Assembly (NCBI RefSeq): GCF_029674545.1 | Contig: NZ_CP121354.1 | Location: 1,736,001-1,800,000 of the forward strand | DNA: 64,000 nucleotides | From: Mesorhizobium sp. WSM4904 | Lineage (GTDB): Bacteria > Pseudomonadota > Alphaproteobacteria > Rhizobiales > Rhizobiaceae | Direction of reading: 5' to 3' | In this document: piece after piece, positions 52,757 to 62,838 of the stretch | How positions within the stretch are numbered: position 1 is the stretch's first letter | How the letters are laid out: the number at the start of each line of letters is the position of its first letter | Made by a program: the position numbers and the translations under genes | Notes under the pieces: model-generated | Seen by the model: only the letters and a program-made list of their open reading frames with translations | What the model was told of the DNA's origin: nothing | Databases searched by the model: none

Positions 52757-52850
52757 GCAATTCAGCGGGCACCGCTGAATTGCTTGGTAGCCATCTTTTC
52801 GCAATTCCGCACGGAAACAGCTGCGCACCATTCCTGGAATTGCTCAAGCA
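52757..52850. repeat. Two hairpins in the fba leader region
   Basis: GCAATTCAGCGG (52757-52768) pairs perfectly with CCGCTGAATTGC (52772-52783) over a 3-base loop. GCAATTCC (52801-52808) pairs with GGAATTGC (52836-52843) as in RIME-like repeats. They lie 36-130 bases upstream of the fba start. The rest of 52851-52990 holds no recognised gene. Confidence 0.7.
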
Positions 52851-52990
52851 GAACACTACCGCCAAAGGAATGACGCCGGAAAGCTCGAATCGATTGAAAG
52901 TCTTTGAGACGCGGACGGCTCGCCGACTGTTGATCGTGTGATGGCTCCGGCCGGATTTCTGCAACGCCAAGCCCGCCTGGCGGCAGACGC

Positions 52991-54187
52991 TCAGCGCTTC
53001 AGCACCTCGACGCCGGGCAGCGGCTTGCCTTCCATCCACTCCAGAAAGGCGCCGCCGGCGGTCGAGACATAGGTGAAGTCGTCGGCAACGCCGGCATGGT
53101 TGAGCGCGGCCACCGTATCGCCGCCACCGGCGACCGAAACCAGCTTGCCTTCCTTGGTGCGGGCTGCCGCGTGCTTTGCCGCCGCGACCGTGGCGCGGTC
53201 GAAGGGCTCGATCTCGAAGGCGCCGAGCGGACCGTTCCACACAAGCGTCGCGGCGCGGTCGATCCAGTCGGTGACGGTCTTCACCGTCTTCTCGCCGACA
53301 TCGAGGATCATGCCGTCGGCCGGTACGGCCTCGATAGCGACGGTTTCGCTCGCAGCACCGGCCTTGAACTCCCTCGCGACGACGCCGTCCGCGGGCAGGA
53401 TGATGGCGCAGCCGGCTTCGGCCGCCTCGATCATGATCTGCTTGGCGGTGGAGGCCAAGTCATGCTCGCAGAGCGATTTGCCGACATCGGTGCCGCGTGC
53501 GGCAAGGAAGGTGTTGGCCATGCCGCCGCCGATGACCAGCGCATCGACCTTCTTCACCAGGTTCATCAGAAGATCGATCTTGGTCGAGACCTTGGCGCCG
53601 CCGACGATGGCCACCACCGGCCGCACCGGATCGCCGAGGCCCTTTTCCAGCGCATCGAGCTCGGCCTGCATGGTGCGGCCGGCATAGGCCGGCAGCCGGT
53701 GCGCCAGGCCCTCGGTCGACGCGTGCGCGCGGTGCGCGGCGGAAAAGGCGTCGTTGACATAGATGTCGCCATTGGCGGCGAGCTTTTCGGTGAAGGCCGG
53801 CTCGTTCTTCTCCTCGGCCTTGTAGAAGCGGGTGTTCTCCAGAAGCAGGACGTCGCCGTCCTTCATGGCGGCAACGGCGCCTGCCGCCTTGTCGCCGATG
53901 CAATCGGCGGCGAAGCCGACCGGACGGCCGAGCACGTCAGCAGTGGCGCGGGCGATCGGCTCCAGCGAGAATTCGGCCGACGGGCCGTCTTTCGGACGGC
54001 CGAAATGCGCGAGCAGGATGACCTTGGCGCCCTTGCCGGAAAGCTCGGAAATCGTCGGCGCGATGCGCTCGATGCGCGTGGCATCTGTCACCTTGCCGTC
54101 GGCAACAGGTACGTTGAGGTCGACGCGCACCAGGACGCGCTTGCCGCTGACGGCATCGATATCGTCGAGTGTCTTGAAGCCGGCCAT
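52991..54187 (-). CDS. pgk: Phosphoglycerate kinase
   Basis: The 398-residue enzyme moves phosphate between 1,3-bisphosphoglycerate and [14 protein letters not shown] at the N-terminus, [37 protein letters not shown] and the C-terminal nucleotide motif [12 protein letters not shown] with [14 protein letters not shown] are standard. A ribosome site AAAGGAAC lies upstream of ATG 54187. It is followed by fba and preceded by a K+/H+ antiporter gene on the same strand. Confidence 0.96.
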   Translation of the reverse strand: MAGFKTLDDIDAVSGKRVLVRVDLNVPVADGKVTDATRIERIAPTISELSGKGAKVILLAHFGRPKDGPSAEFSLEPIARATADVLGRPVGFAADCIGDKAAGAVAAMKDGDVLLLENTRFYKAEEKNEPAFTEKLAANGDIYVNDAFSAAHRAHASTEGLAHRLPAYAGRTMQAELDALEKGLGDPVRPVVAIVGGAKVSTKIDLLMNLVKKVDALVIGGGMANTFLAARGTDVGKSLCEHDLASTAKQIMIEAAEAGCAIILPADGVVAREFKAGAASETVAIEAVPADGMILDVGEKTVKTVTDWIDRAATLVWNGPLGAFEIEPFDRATVAAAKHAAARTKEGKLVSVAGGGDTVAALNHAGVADDFTYVSTAGGAFLEWMEGKPLPGVEVLKR

Positions 54188-54291
54188 GGTCGTTCCTTTT
54201 TAGCGAAAAACGCGGCGACCTTACCCGGCACCGGGGACGATGCAAGGGCTGCGTTGAAGCGCGCGCGCAAAAATGATGTCGTTGTGTGACG

Positions 54292-56181
54292 TCATCCTTC
54301 GGTCGCGGCTTTTTGCACCGCGGGCTCGGACGCCGCCGTTTCGCCTGGTTCGCTTTCGTCGGCTTGCGTTTGAGCGGGCTTGCGCCAGTTGCGGATGAAG
54401 GCGACGACGCGGTCGGCGATCTCGCCGGCGCTCAGGAAAACCGGCACACGCGCCACCGGCGCGGTCGGCTCGAAGGACAGGCCAAGGCCAGTGATGCGGC
54501 CCTTCTCGTCGACGTCGCGCACGATCAGCTCGATCGGGCCGATCATCACCCGGTCGGCATATTCGGCGTGGCCGCCGAGCCGCTCGGTGACCAGCGCTGC
54601 GACCGTGAGCTTCTGTTCGGCCTCGGTGAGGCCCGGCGCGTAGGCGGCTTCCAGCTCACCCGCCGGGCGGGCCGGATCGACGGCGAAGGCGCCGAAGAAA
54701 TCGGCATCCTCGGGGTCGACCACGGCACGGCTGGCGAACAGCTTGTCGAGCAGGCGCGGATAGCGGTCCGGCACGAAGATGTAGACCTGGTCGCCAGCGG
54801 TTAGCCTGCCCATGTCCTGGAAACGCATCGAGCGGCCGTCGCGCAGCACCAGCGAGGGCCTCGCCCAGCGCGGGATGCGCTCGCCACGCGCCACCGGACT
54901 GCCCGGTGCCACGCGATAGGCGAGCAGCTCGTGATGCGCCGAGCCCGGCAACTCGAGCTCGACCTTGTCGAGCGGCCCGAGCCGCGCAGGGACGATGAGG
55001 CCCAGGCGGCGTGCCAGCGGGCCGACGGTCCAGCCTTGCACCACCAGCGACACCAGGACGATGATGAAGGCGACGTTGAAGATCAGCCGGCCGTTGGCGA
55101 GGCCGCCGAGCAGCGGTGTGATGGCAAGCAGAATCGAGACGGCGCCGCGCAAGCCGACCCAGGAGACGAAGGCGACTTCGGGACGCGGCAGGCGGAACGG
55201 GATCAGGCAGAGCCAGACGGCTAAAGGCCGGGCCACGAAGATCAGGAACAGGCCGAGCATGACCGCGGGCACCAGGATCGCCGGAAATTGCGAGGGCGTG
55301 GCAAACAGGCCGAGGATCAGGAACATGATGATTTGCGCCAGCCACGACATGCCGTCCTGGAAGCGCTTGAGAATGGTGACTGCGCGGATGTCTGAATTGC
55401 CGGCGACGAGGCCTGCGAGATAGACGGCCAGGAAGCCCGAGCCGCCGACGGCGCCGGCGGCCGCGAACACCATCAGCGAAAGCGTCAGCACGAAGATCGG
55501 CAGCAGGCCGTGGTCGAGGTTCAGCCGCTCGACGAGGCGAACGATGCCAAGGCCGCCGAGCACGCCGATGACGGCGCCAAGCCCCATATTGATGAGGAAG
55601 CCGATTGCCAAATTGGTGGCGAGAAAGCTCGCCTCCGGGTTGGCATGTGCGGCGATGATCTCGACCAAAGTGATGGTCAGGAAAATGGCGATCGGGTCGT
55701 TGGTGCCGGATTCGACCTCGAGCGTCGAACGAACGCGCTCGCGCAGATGGATCTCGCCGGCACGCAGCAGGAAGAACACCGCCGCCGCGTCGGTCGAGGC
55801 GACGGCGGCGCCGAGCAGCGAGGATTCCAGCCAGCTGAGATTCAGCAGATAAAAGGCGGCGACGCCGAAAATGCCCGTGGTCAGAACGACGCCGACGGTG
55901 GCCAGCGATAGCGCCGGTCCGGCTGCCTGGCGCAAGGCGTTGAGCGGCGTGCCGAAACCGGAATCGAACAGAATGATCGCCAGCGCAAGTGAGCCGGCAA
56001 AGTAAGCCAGCCGCGCATTGTCGAATTCGATGCCGAGGCCGTCGACACCCGTGACGAGGCCGATGCAAAGGAAGAGGAGCAGCAGAGGTGCGCCGAAGCG
56101 GAAGGCGATCAGGCTCGAAAAGGCGGCGGCGACAACAAGCGCTGTGCCGACCAGCGTCACGAGATAGATCGCATGCTCCAT
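54292..56181 (-). CDS. Potassium/proton antiporter (CPA1 family, CvrA/NhaP2-like)
   Basis: The 629-residue protein has about 13 TM helices over residues 1-400: LAYFAGSLALAIILFDSGFG, SSLLGAAVASTDAAAVFFLL and SGTNDPIAIFLTI hold the conserved ion-path Asp residues. A cytoplasmic TrkA-C/CorC-like regulatory tail follows (VAPGSPVARGERIPRW, RLTAGDQVYIFVP). It exchanges K+ (or Na+) for protons. It lies between gap and pgk on the same strand. ATG 56181 gives the standard N-terminus. Confidence 0.9.
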   Translation of the reverse strand: MEHAIYLVTLVGTALVVAAAFSSLIAFRFGAPLLLLFLCIGLVTGVDGLGIEFDNARLAYFAGSLALAIILFDSGFGTPLNALRQAAGPALSLATVGVVLTTGIFGVAAFYLLNLSWLESSLLGAAVASTDAAAVFFLLRAGEIHLRERVRSTLEVESGTNDPIAIFLTITLVEIIAAHANPEASFLATNLAIGFLINMGLGAVIGVLGGLGIVRLVERLNLDHGLLPIFVLTLSLMVFAAAGAVGGSGFLAVYLAGLVAGNSDIRAVTILKRFQDGMSWLAQIIMFLILGLFATPSQFPAILVPAVMLGLFLIFVARPLAVWLCLIPFRLPRPEVAFVSWVGLRGAVSILLAITPLLGGLANGRLIFNVAFIIVLVSLVVQGWTVGPLARRLGLIVPARLGPLDKVELELPGSAHHELLAYRVAPGSPVARGERIPRWARPSLVLRDGRSMRFQDMGRLTAGDQVYIFVPDRYPRLLDKLFASRAVVDPEDADFFGAFAVDPARPAGELEAAYAPGLTEAEQKLTVAALVTERLGGHAEYADRVMIGPIELIVRDVDEKGRITGLGLSFEPTAPVARVPVFLSAGEIADRVVAFIRNWRKPAQTQADESEPGETAASEPAVQKAATEG

Positions 56182-56292
56182 CCGGAATTGCCCCTCAAAT
56201 CCGCGTCCCTCCCGCTTTACGGCAGAGTGGGGCGAAGACATGACCAGTGCAAGGCGGCAGCGTGGTTTTTTGCCCCATGCCGCTGATGTCGA

Positions 56293-56323
56293 ACGAAAAA
56301 CGCCCGGCCGAAGCCGGGCGTTT
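56293..56323 (-). terminator. Rho-independent terminator of gap
   Basis: Read on the minus strand, AAACGCCCGGC pairs with GCCGGGCGTTT around TTCG and ends in TTTTT. It lies 25 bases after the gap stop. Confidence 0.88.
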
Positions 56324-56347
56324 CACACGATCAAAGGAAGCCTGCGA

Positions 56348-57358
56348 TCAGGCGATGGTCTTGCCGAAGGCGACGGCGGTGTCGCCCATGCGGTTGGAGA
56401 AGCCCCATTCGTTGTCGTACCAGGACAGCACCGAGACGAAATTGCCGTCCATGACCTTGGTCTGGTCGAGCGCCGCGATCGAGGAGTGCGGATCGTGGTT
56501 GAAGTCGATCGAGACATTCGGGTGATGGGTGACCGACAGGATGCCTTTCAGCTTGCCCTTGGAGGCGGCGATGAGCGCCTCATTGATCTCCTGCGGTGTG
56601 GTCGAGCGCTTGGCGATGAACTTGAAGTCGACGACCGAGACATTCGGGGTCGGCACGCGGATCGAAATGCCGTCGAGCTTGCCCTTGAGGTCGGGCAGCA
56701 CGAGGCCGATCGCCTTGGCAGCACCCGTCGAGGTCGGGATCTGCGACAGCGCCGCCGCGCGGGCGCGATAGAGATCCTTGTGCATGGTGTCCAGCGTCGG
56801 CTGGTCGCCGGTGTAGGAGTGGATCGTCGTCATCATGCCCTTCTCGATGCCGACGGTCTCGTGCAGCACGGCGGCCAGCGGCGCCAGGCAGTTGGTGGTG
56901 CAGGACGCGTTCGAGATGACGACGTGGTCCTTGGTCAGCTTGTCATGGTTGATGCCGTAGACGACCGTGAGATCGGCGCCGTCGGACGGTGCCGAGACGA
57001 TGACGCGCTTGGCGCCGGCGGCCAGATGCGCGGCCGCCTTGTCGCGGGCGGTGAAGATGCCGGTGCATTCGAGCGCGATGTCGATGCCGAGCTCCTTCCA
57101 GGGCAGCTGGGTCGGATCCTTGATGGCGGTGACCTTGAACTTCTCCTTGCCGACGGAGATCTGGTCGCCGTCGACCGTCACTTCATGCGGGAAACGGCCG
57201 TGCACGCTGTCATAGCGGAGCAGATGCGCGTTGGTCTCGACCGGGCCGAGGTCGTTGACGGCGACCACGTCGATGTCCTTGCGGCCGGACTCGTGGATCG
57301 CGCGCAGGACGTTGCGGCCGATGCGGCCAAATCCGTTGATGGCAACTCTGACGGTCAT
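56348..57358 (-). CDS. gap: Glyceraldehyde-3-phosphate dehydrogenase, type I
   Basis: The 336-residue enzyme oxidises and phosphorylates glyceraldehyde-3-phosphate with NAD(P). The Rossmann motif is [16 protein letters not shown], the catalytic cysteine is C153 in [12 protein letters not shown], and [14 protein letters not shown] is near the end. N35 D36 after strand 2 (VAVNDLG) fits NAD use. GGGAGAG precedes ATG 57358. It sits between tkt and the antiporter on the same strand. Confidence 0.96.
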   Translation of the reverse strand: MTVRVAINGFGRIGRNVLRAIHESGRKDIDVVAVNDLGPVETNAHLLRYDSVHGRFPHEVTVDGDQISVGKEKFKVTAIKDPTQLPWKELGIDIALECTGIFTARDKAAAHLAAGAKRVIVSAPSDGADLTVVYGINHDKLTKDHVVISNASCTTNCLAPLAAVLHETVGIEKGMMTTIHSYTGDQPTLDTMHKDLYRARAAALSQIPTSTGAAKAIGLVLPDLKGKLDGISIRVPTPNVSVVDFKFIAKRSTTPQEINEALIAASKGKLKGILSVTHHPNVSIDFNHDPHSSIAALDQTKVMDGNFVSVLSWYDNEWGFSNRMGDTAVAFGKTIA

Positions 57359-57521
57359 TTTTCTCTCCCTAGGGGCCTGGAAAGCGGACGGTTCCGCAGC
57401 TTCATAACGGCGGGCGGGCAAAGAATCCAGCCGCAGAAGGCCAAGTTTAAATCGATTAGGTCAGTCCAGCCCGACGCAACCCATTGAATGGTTTCGCCGG
57501 ACTGGCCCTTCCTGCTTCCAT

Positions 57522-57557
57522 ATGTCGCTCAAAACCGCTGCGCGCTTTGAGCGACAT
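57522..57557. repeat. RIME-like hairpin after tkt
   Basis: ATGTCGCTCAAA (57522-57533) pairs with TTTGAGCGACAT (57546-57557). It lies 8 bases beyond the tkt stop and may end its transcript before gap. Confidence 0.72.
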
Positions 57558-57565
57558 GCGATGGC

Positions 57566-59557
57566 TCACTTGCCGTGCAGGCGCGTTTCCACGGCCTTTG
57601 CCGCGGCCTCGGCGGTGATGCCGAAATGCGGGTAGAGCTGTTCGATCGAGCCGGAAGCGCCGAAGCCGGTCATGCCGACGAAGATGCCGTCGGTGCCGAT
57701 GAGGTGGTCCCAGCCTTGGCGGATGCCGGCCTCGATGGCGACCTTCACCTTGGCGTTGCCGATGGTCTTCTTGCGGTAGTCCTCGCTCTGCCGGTCGAAC
57801 AGCTCGAAGCAGGGCACCGAGACGACGCGGGTCGGGTGGCCATGTTTTTCGAGCAGCTCGCGAGCGCCGAGGGCAACCTCCACCTCCGAGCCCGTGGCGA
57901 AGATCGTCACCGCCGCCTCGCCGTTTGCCGCGGCGAGCTCATAGGCCCCGGAGGCGCAGAGGTTCTCCTCGCTGAATTCGGTGCGAACGGTCGGCAGGTT
58001 CTGACGGGTCAGCGCCAGCGTCGACGGCGTCTTTTCCGATTTGAGCGCCAGCTGCCAGCATTCCGCCGTCTCGACCGCGTCGGCCGGGCGGAACACGTTG
58101 TGGTTCGGGATGGCGCGAAGCGCCGCCAGATGCTCGACCGGCTGGTGGGTCGGGCCGTCCTCGCCGAGGCCGATCGAGTCATGCGTCATGACGAAGATCG
58201 AGCGGATGCCCATCAGCGAGGCAAGGCGCATCGAGGGGCGCGCATAGTCGGAGAAGCACAGGAAGGTGCCGCCATAGGCGATCAGCCCGCCATGCAGCGT
58301 CAAGCCGTTGATCGCCGCCGCCATGCCGTGCTCGCGGATGCCGTAATGGATATAGCGCTGGCCGTAATCGTCCGGCGTGATGTTCTTGGTCTGGCTGGTC
58401 TTGGTGTTGTTGGAGCCGGTGAGGTCGGCCGAGCCGCCGATGGTTTCGGGAACCGCGCCGTTGATCACTTCCAGCGCCATTTCCGAAGACTTGCGGGTGG
58501 CGACCTTCGGCTTGTCGGCCGAGAGCTTCTTCTTGTAGTCGGAGATGACGGAGTCGAAATTGCCCGGCAGCTTGCCGCCGAGGCGGCGCTCGAATTCGCC
58601 CTGCAGTTTGGCGTCGGCCTTGGCAAGGCGGCCTTCCCAATCGGCGCGCGCCTTGGCGCCGCCGGCGCCGACCGCGCGCCATGCGTCGAGGATGTCGGCC
58701 GGTATCTCGAAGGGCGGCGACTCCCAGTTGAAGAACTTGCGGGCACCGGCGATTTCCTCGGCGCCGAGCGGCGAACCATGCGCCTTGTTGGTGCCGGCCT
58801 TGGTCGGGGCGCCGAAGCCGATGGTCGTCTTGCAGGCGATCATCGTCGGCTTGTCGGAATGGCGGGCGGCCTCGATGGCATAGGCGATCGCTTCCGGATC
58901 GGTGCCGTCGATGTGGCTGGCGTTCCAGCCGCTAGCCTGGAAGCGAGCGACCTGATCGGTGTTGTCGGCAAGCGAGACCGGTCCATCGATCGAGATGTTG
59001 TTGTTGTCCCAGAAGACGATCAGCTTGTTGAGCTTGAGGTGACCGGCCAGCGCGATGGCTTCCTGGGAAACGCCTTCCATCAGGCAGCCGTCGCCGGCCA
59101 GCACATAGGTGTAGTGATTGACGAGGTCGTTGCCGAAGGCGGCGTTCATGATGCGCTCGCCGAGCGCGAAGCCGACCGAGTTGGCGAGGCCCTGGCCGAG
59201 CGGACCGGTGGTGGTCTCGATGCCGGCGGCATGGCCGTATTCGGGATGCCCCGCGGTCCTCGATCCGAGCTGCCGGAAATTCTTGATCTGGTCGATCGTC
59301 ATGTCCTCGTAGCCGGTGAGGTAGAGGAGCGAGTAGAGCAGCATCGAGCCGTGGCCGGCCGACAGGATGAAGCGGTCGCGGTCGGCCCAATGCGGGGCCT
59401 TGGCGTCGAATTTCAGGAAGCGGGTGAACAGCACCGTGGCGATGTCGGCGCAACCCATCGGCAGGCCGGGGTGGCCGGAATTCGCCTTCTCGACGGCGTC
59501 CATGGAAAGGAAACGGATCGCATTGGCCATCCGATCATGTTGTTCGCGCGAGGTCAT
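57566..59557 (-). CDS. tkt: Transketolase
   Basis: The 663-residue ThDP enzyme moves two-carbon units in the pentose phosphate or Calvin cycle. [38 protein letters not shown], the ThDP motif [27 protein letters not shown] and [19 protein letters not shown] are the standard motifs. GGAGGA precedes ATG 59557. It heads the tkt-gap-(antiporter)-pgk-fba series, all on the minus strand, as in many alphaproteobacteria. Confidence 0.95.
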   Translation of the reverse strand: MTSREQHDRMANAIRFLSMDAVEKANSGHPGLPMGCADIATVLFTRFLKFDAKAPHWADRDRFILSAGHGSMLLYSLLYLTGYEDMTIDQIKNFRQLGSRTAGHPEYGHAAGIETTTGPLGQGLANSVGFALGERIMNAAFGNDLVNHYTYVLAGDGCLMEGVSQEAIALAGHLKLNKLIVFWDNNNISIDGPVSLADNTDQVARFQASGWNASHIDGTDPEAIAYAIEAARHSDKPTMIACKTTIGFGAPTKAGTNKAHGSPLGAEEIAGARKFFNWESPPFEIPADILDAWRAVGAGGAKARADWEGRLAKADAKLQGEFERRLGGKLPGNFDSVISDYKKKLSADKPKVATRKSSEMALEVINGAVPETIGGSADLTGSNNTKTSQTKNITPDDYGQRYIHYGIREHGMAAAINGLTLHGGLIAYGGTFLCFSDYARPSMRLASLMGIRSIFVMTHDSIGLGEDGPTHQPVEHLAALRAIPNHNVFRPADAVETAECWQLALKSEKTPSTLALTRQNLPTVRTEFSEENLCASGAYELAAANGEAAVTIFATGSEVEVALGARELLEKHGHPTRVVSVPCFELFDRQSEDYRKKTIGNAKVKVAIEAGIRQGWDHLIGTDGIFVGMTGFGASGSIEQLYPHFGITAEAAAKAVETRLHGK

Positions 59558-59819
59558 GCTTCCTCCGGAAATAGGGGTTGGAGCCTTGGGAGAGCCCTTG
59601 GAAAGGATGCCGCGACACATAGCAGGCGCGGCCTTTTAGTCAACAAATCGGTCGGTTTTTGCCAGGCTTGTGATGGGGCCGCGCACGCTACATTAGCGTT
59701 AGCGGGGGACAGTCGCGAGAGCTTTATTGACGCGCGCTTCACCCGGCGCCTAATCTTTCCGAGATAACGCGTTCTGAACGCGAGCGATTCGGTGACGGGC
59801 AGGGCATAGGACGAAGGCC

Positions 59820-60092
59820 ATGACCGGGGAAGCGACCCTCAAAGAAGTCATCGCCAGGCTCGGCAAAGCCATGGAAGGGCTGGAAAACGCCGTGGCGGCG
59901 CGGCTCGAGCATGAGCGCGACTATACGGAAGCCGAGGCCGAGGTGCAGCGCATGAACGCCGACCGCTCGCGGCTGGCGCAGGAGCTCGACAATTCCGAGG
60001 CCCGCGCCGAACGGCTGGAAGATGCCAACAAGGAAGTGTCGCGCCGACTGGTGACCGCCATGGAAACCATCCGCGCCGTGTTGGACAGGTAG
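59820..60092 (+). CDS. DUF4164 family coiled-coil protein
   Basis: The 90-residue protein is almost wholly a predicted coiled coil (RLGKAMEGLENAVAARLEHE, RSRLAQELDNSEARAERLED). It matches DUF4164, which sits before zapA in alphaproteobacteria. The function is unknown, but the link to zapA suggests a part in cell division. zapA starts 18 bases after its stop. Confidence 0.88.
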   Translation: MTGEATLKEVIARLGKAMEGLENAVAARLEHERDYTEAEAEVQRMNADRSRLAQELDNSEARAERLEDANKEVSRRLVTAMETIRAVLDR

Positions 60093-60110
60093 GGCTCGAC
60101 AGGTACGCCA

Positions 60111-60476
60111 ATGGCACAGGTCACGGTTTCCATCGACGGCAAGCAGTATCGGATGGCTTGCGACGAGGGCCAGGAAGAGCATCTGATCGACCTCGCCGAG
60201 CGCTTCGACCGTTATGTCATGCATCTGAAGGATTCCTTCGGCGAGATCGGCGACCAGCGGCTGACCGTCATGGCCGGCATCATGGTCATGGACGAGCTCT
60301 CGGAGCTCTCCAAGCGCGTCAAGGGCATGGAGAGCGAGGTGCTGACGCTCCGCAAGACGCGCGACGAGGCGCTGACCAAGGCCGACAAGAGCGACAGCGT
60401 GCTGACCACCGCGCTTGCAGCACTGGCGCAGCGCATGGAAGATCTGGCGACGACGCTGGCGGTGAAGAAGGCTTAA
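60111..60476 (+). CDS. zapA: Cell division protein ZapA
   Basis: The 121-residue protein starts MAQVTVSIDGKQYRMACDEG with EHLIDLAERFDRYVMHLKDS and has a C-terminal coiled coil. ZapA binds and bundles FtsZ at midcell. The pairing with DUF4164 upstream is typical. A palindromic repeat follows directly; a 6S RNA gene, common after zapA in relatives, was not recognised. Confidence 0.92.
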   Translation: MAQVTVSIDGKQYRMACDEGQEEHLIDLAERFDRYVMHLKDSFGEIGDQRLTVMAGIMVMDELSELSKRVKGMESEVLTLRKTRDEALTKADKSDSVLTTALAALAQRMEDLATTLAVKKA

Positions 60477-60586
60477 AAGCGCGTCGCAACAAAACGGATT
60501 CAGGCGACACGCTTTAAGCCCCTATTTTGATGCATGTCGTTTTCCCAAAACCGTTGCGCACTTTTGGGCGACATGCATTGAGCCGC
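60476..60586. repeat. RIME-like repeat after zapA
   Basis: AAAGCGCGTCGC pairs imperfectly with GCGACACGCTTT, then GCATGTCGTTTTCCCAAAA pairs with TTTTGGGCGACATGC. The remaining gap to 60776 holds no gene that I recognise; a 6S RNA was looked for and not seen. Confidence 0.78.
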
Positions 60587-60776
60587 CCCACAGGGACCCA
60601 ATATCCGTCGCGGAAATTCCTGCTGTCTTTTCCAGGAAAAGACGAAATTTTTCCGCTCCCTCGATCACGCTTGCCGACACAAGCCTTTTGAACCGGACCG
60701 TGCGGCGGTATAGAAGGCAGAGCCGCCGATGGGTTGGCCCATGCCGGCGAAATGTCACAGGGTTGGGAGCAACGTC

Positions 60777-61436
60777 ATGAGCCTTCGTATCAACGATACC
60801 GCGCCGGACTTCACGGCCGAGACCACGCAAGGGACGATCAATTTCCATCAATGGATCGGTGACGGCTGGGCAGTGCTTTTCAGCCATCCGAAGAACTTCA
60901 CGCCGGTCTGCACGACCGAGCTCGGCACGATGGCCGGGCTGGAAGGCGAATTCAAAAAGCGCAACGTCAAGATCATCGGCATTTCGGTCGATCCGGTATC
61001 GAGCCATGAGAAGTGGCATGCCGACATCAAGACCGCGACCGGCCAGACGGTGAACTACCCGCTGATCGGCGACAAGGACCTCAAGGTCGCCAAGCTTTAC
61101 GAGATGCTGCCGGCCGGCGCCGGCGAGACCTCGGAAGGGCGCACGCCGGCCGACAACGCCACCGTGCGTTCGGTCTACGTCATCGGCCCGGACAAGAAGA
61201 TCAAGCTGGTGCTGACCTATCCGATGACCACGGGGCGTAACTTCGACGAGATCCTGCGCGTCATCGATTCCATCCAGCTGACGGCCAAGCACCAGGTGGC
61301 GACGCCGGCGAACTGGAAGCAGGGCGAGGACGTCATCATCACTGCCGCCGTCTCCAATGAGGACGCGATCAAGCGCTTCGGCGCCTACGAGACGGTGCTG
61401 CCGTATCTGAGGAAGACCAAGCAGCCTACGGCGTGA
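60777..61436 (+). CDS. 1-Cys peroxiredoxin (PRDX6-like)
   Basis: The 219-residue protein has the peroxidatic C45 in HPKNFTPVCTTELG with T42 and P43 in place, and ISVDPVSSHEKW and PADNATVRSVYVIGPD further on. No second resolving cysteine is present, so it is of the 1-Cys group. It reduces H2O2 and alkyl hydroperoxides. GGGAG precedes ATG 60777. It ends at a bidirectional terminator shared with rpoH. Confidence 0.92.
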   Translation: MSLRINDTAPDFTAETTQGTINFHQWIGDGWAVLFSHPKNFTPVCTTELGTMAGLEGEFKKRNVKIIGISVDPVSSHEKWHADIKTATGQTVNYPLIGDKDLKVAKLYEMLPAGAGETSEGRTPADNATVRSVYVIGPDKKIKLVLTYPMTTGRNFDEILRVIDSIQLTAKHQVATPANWKQGEDVIITAAVSNEDAIKRFGAYETVLPYLRKTKQPTA

Positions 61437-61439
61437 GCT

Positions 61440-61640
61440 TTCCTTCTCCCCGTTCTACGGAGAGAAGGTGCCCGAAGGGCGGATGAGGGGGCAGCGCGGC
61501 GTTCGGAGATGATCGCGCCTCCGCTGCTGCCTCGCATGCGATCGTTTGGCCTGAACGACAATCTCGCGGACTCGGCGCTGCCCCTCATTGCCCTGCCGGG
61601 CATTTCTCCCCGTATATTGACAGGGAGAAGGGGCTGGTTC
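61440..61640. repeat. Inverted-repeat intergenic element
   Basis: CTTCTCCCCGTTCTACGGAGAG at the left is mirrored by CTCCCCGTATATTGACAGGGAG at the right, with GGATGAGGGG and CCCCTCATTG inside. It resembles 48975-49130. No gene seen. Confidence 0.65.
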
Positions 61641-61657
61641 GCCGCTTTCGCCAATTG

Positions 61658-61697
61658 AAAACGGCGGCGCCAGATGTTGGCGCCGCCGTTTTGTTTT
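61658..61697. terminator. Bidirectional terminator between the peroxiredoxin gene and rpoH
   Basis: AAAACGGCGGCGCC (61658-61671) pairs perfectly with GGCGCCGCCGTTTT (61679-61692) over a 7-base loop, followed by GTTTT. T-runs on both strands suit both converging genes. Confidence 0.88.
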
Positions 61698-61716
61698 CGC
61701 GTATTGCCTTTAAGCT

Positions 61717-62628
61717 TTAAGCCGCCGGCTGCGCTTCGATGGTGCGCAGCGCCTGGCTCTGGCGCTTGGCCGCGGCCTTGACCGCGTCCTGCACCTTCTC
61801 GAAGGCGCGCACCTCGATTTGGCGCACGCGCTCGCGGCTGATGTCGAACTCCGCCGACAGCTCTTCCAGCGTCAGCGGCTCTTCGGCCAGACGGCGCGCC
61901 TCGAAGATGCGCCGCTCGCGATCGTTGAGCACCGACAGAGCGCCCGACAGCATGGCGCGCCGGCTTTCCAGCTCGTCCTGCTCGATCAGCATCTCTTCCT
62001 GGCTTTCGTGGTCATCGACCAGCCAGTCCTGCCATTCGCCGGATTCACCCTCGCTCGCCCGGATCGGGGCGTTGAGCGAGGCGTCACCCGACAGGCGGCG
62101 GTTCATCGACACCACCTCCGCCTCGGAAACGTTGAGGCGGGTGGCGATCTCGGCGATCTGGTCGGGCTTCAAATCGCCGTCGTCGAGCGCCTGGATTCTG
62201 CCCTTCACCTTGCGCAGGTTGAAGAACAGGCGCTTCTGATTGGCGGTGGTGCCCATTTTGACCAGGCTCCACGAACGCAGGATGTATTCCTGGATCGAGG
62301 CCTTGATCCACCACATGGCGTAGGTGGCGAGGCGGAAGCCTCGCTCCGGTTCGAATTTCTTCACGGCCTGCATGAGGCCGACATTGCCTTCCGAGATCAC
62401 CTCGCCGATCGGCAGGCCGTAGCCGCGATAGCCCATGGCGATCTTGGCGACGAGCCGCAAATGGCTGGTGACGAGCTTGTGCGCGGCGGAAGTGTCCTGA
62501 TGCTCGGCGTAACGCTTGGCGAGCATGTACTCTTCCTGCGGCTGAAGCATCGGAAAGCGACGGATTTCTTCCAGGTAACGGGCGAGACCGCCTTCACCGG
62601 AAACGATACTGGGTAGTGACTGGGCCAT
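61717..62628 (-). CDS. rpoH: RNA polymerase sigma factor RpoH (sigma-32)
   Basis: The 303-residue protein has region 2 (HLRLVAKIAMGYRGYGLPIG, FRLATYAMWWIKASIQEYIL), the RpoH box (QKRLFFNLRKVK) and region 4 with HTH (LTLEELSAEFDISRERVRQI). It directs heat-shock transcription. ATG 62628 gives MAQSLPSIVSG. It is convergent with the peroxiredoxin gene. Alphaproteobacteria often have two RpoH copies; only this one is in the window. Confidence 0.95.
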   Translation of the reverse strand: MAQSLPSIVSGEGGLARYLEEIRRFPMLQPQEEYMLAKRYAEHQDTSAAHKLVTSHLRLVAKIAMGYRGYGLPIGEVISEGNVGLMQAVKKFEPERGFRLATYAMWWIKASIQEYILRSWSLVKMGTTANQKRLFFNLRKVKGRIQALDDGDLKPDQIAEIATRLNVSEAEVVSMNRRLSGDASLNAPIRASEGESGEWQDWLVDDHESQEEMLIEQDELESRRAMLSGALSVLNDRERRIFEARRLAEEPLTLEELSAEFDISRERVRQIEVRAFEKVQDAVKAAAKRQSQALRTIEAQPAA

Positions 62629-62838
62629 GATTGCGCCCCCTCTCTATTGGAGTGATGCCCCCTTAACGCGGCGGGCATGTGACGCGAATGCCAATCGGCT
62701 CATCCGCGACAACTGGTGTATATAGGAACAAAACCAGAAAGGACAGGCATTTGTTCAACACGAAACAGTGTGTCACGCTTAAGTGAACAACGCCAGTCAG
62801 GTTTTTTGATGGCTGGTTTGAAGCGTCTTGATGGCGGT

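Noticed and set aside
52871..52941. 23-codon ORF between pgk and fba
   Set aside because: The AGGA is too close to the ATG and the gap is occupied by hairpins of the leftward fba transcript.
57575..59767. Long plus-strand frame across tkt
   Set aside because: It is the antisense shadow of the transketolase gene, with no recognisable domain.
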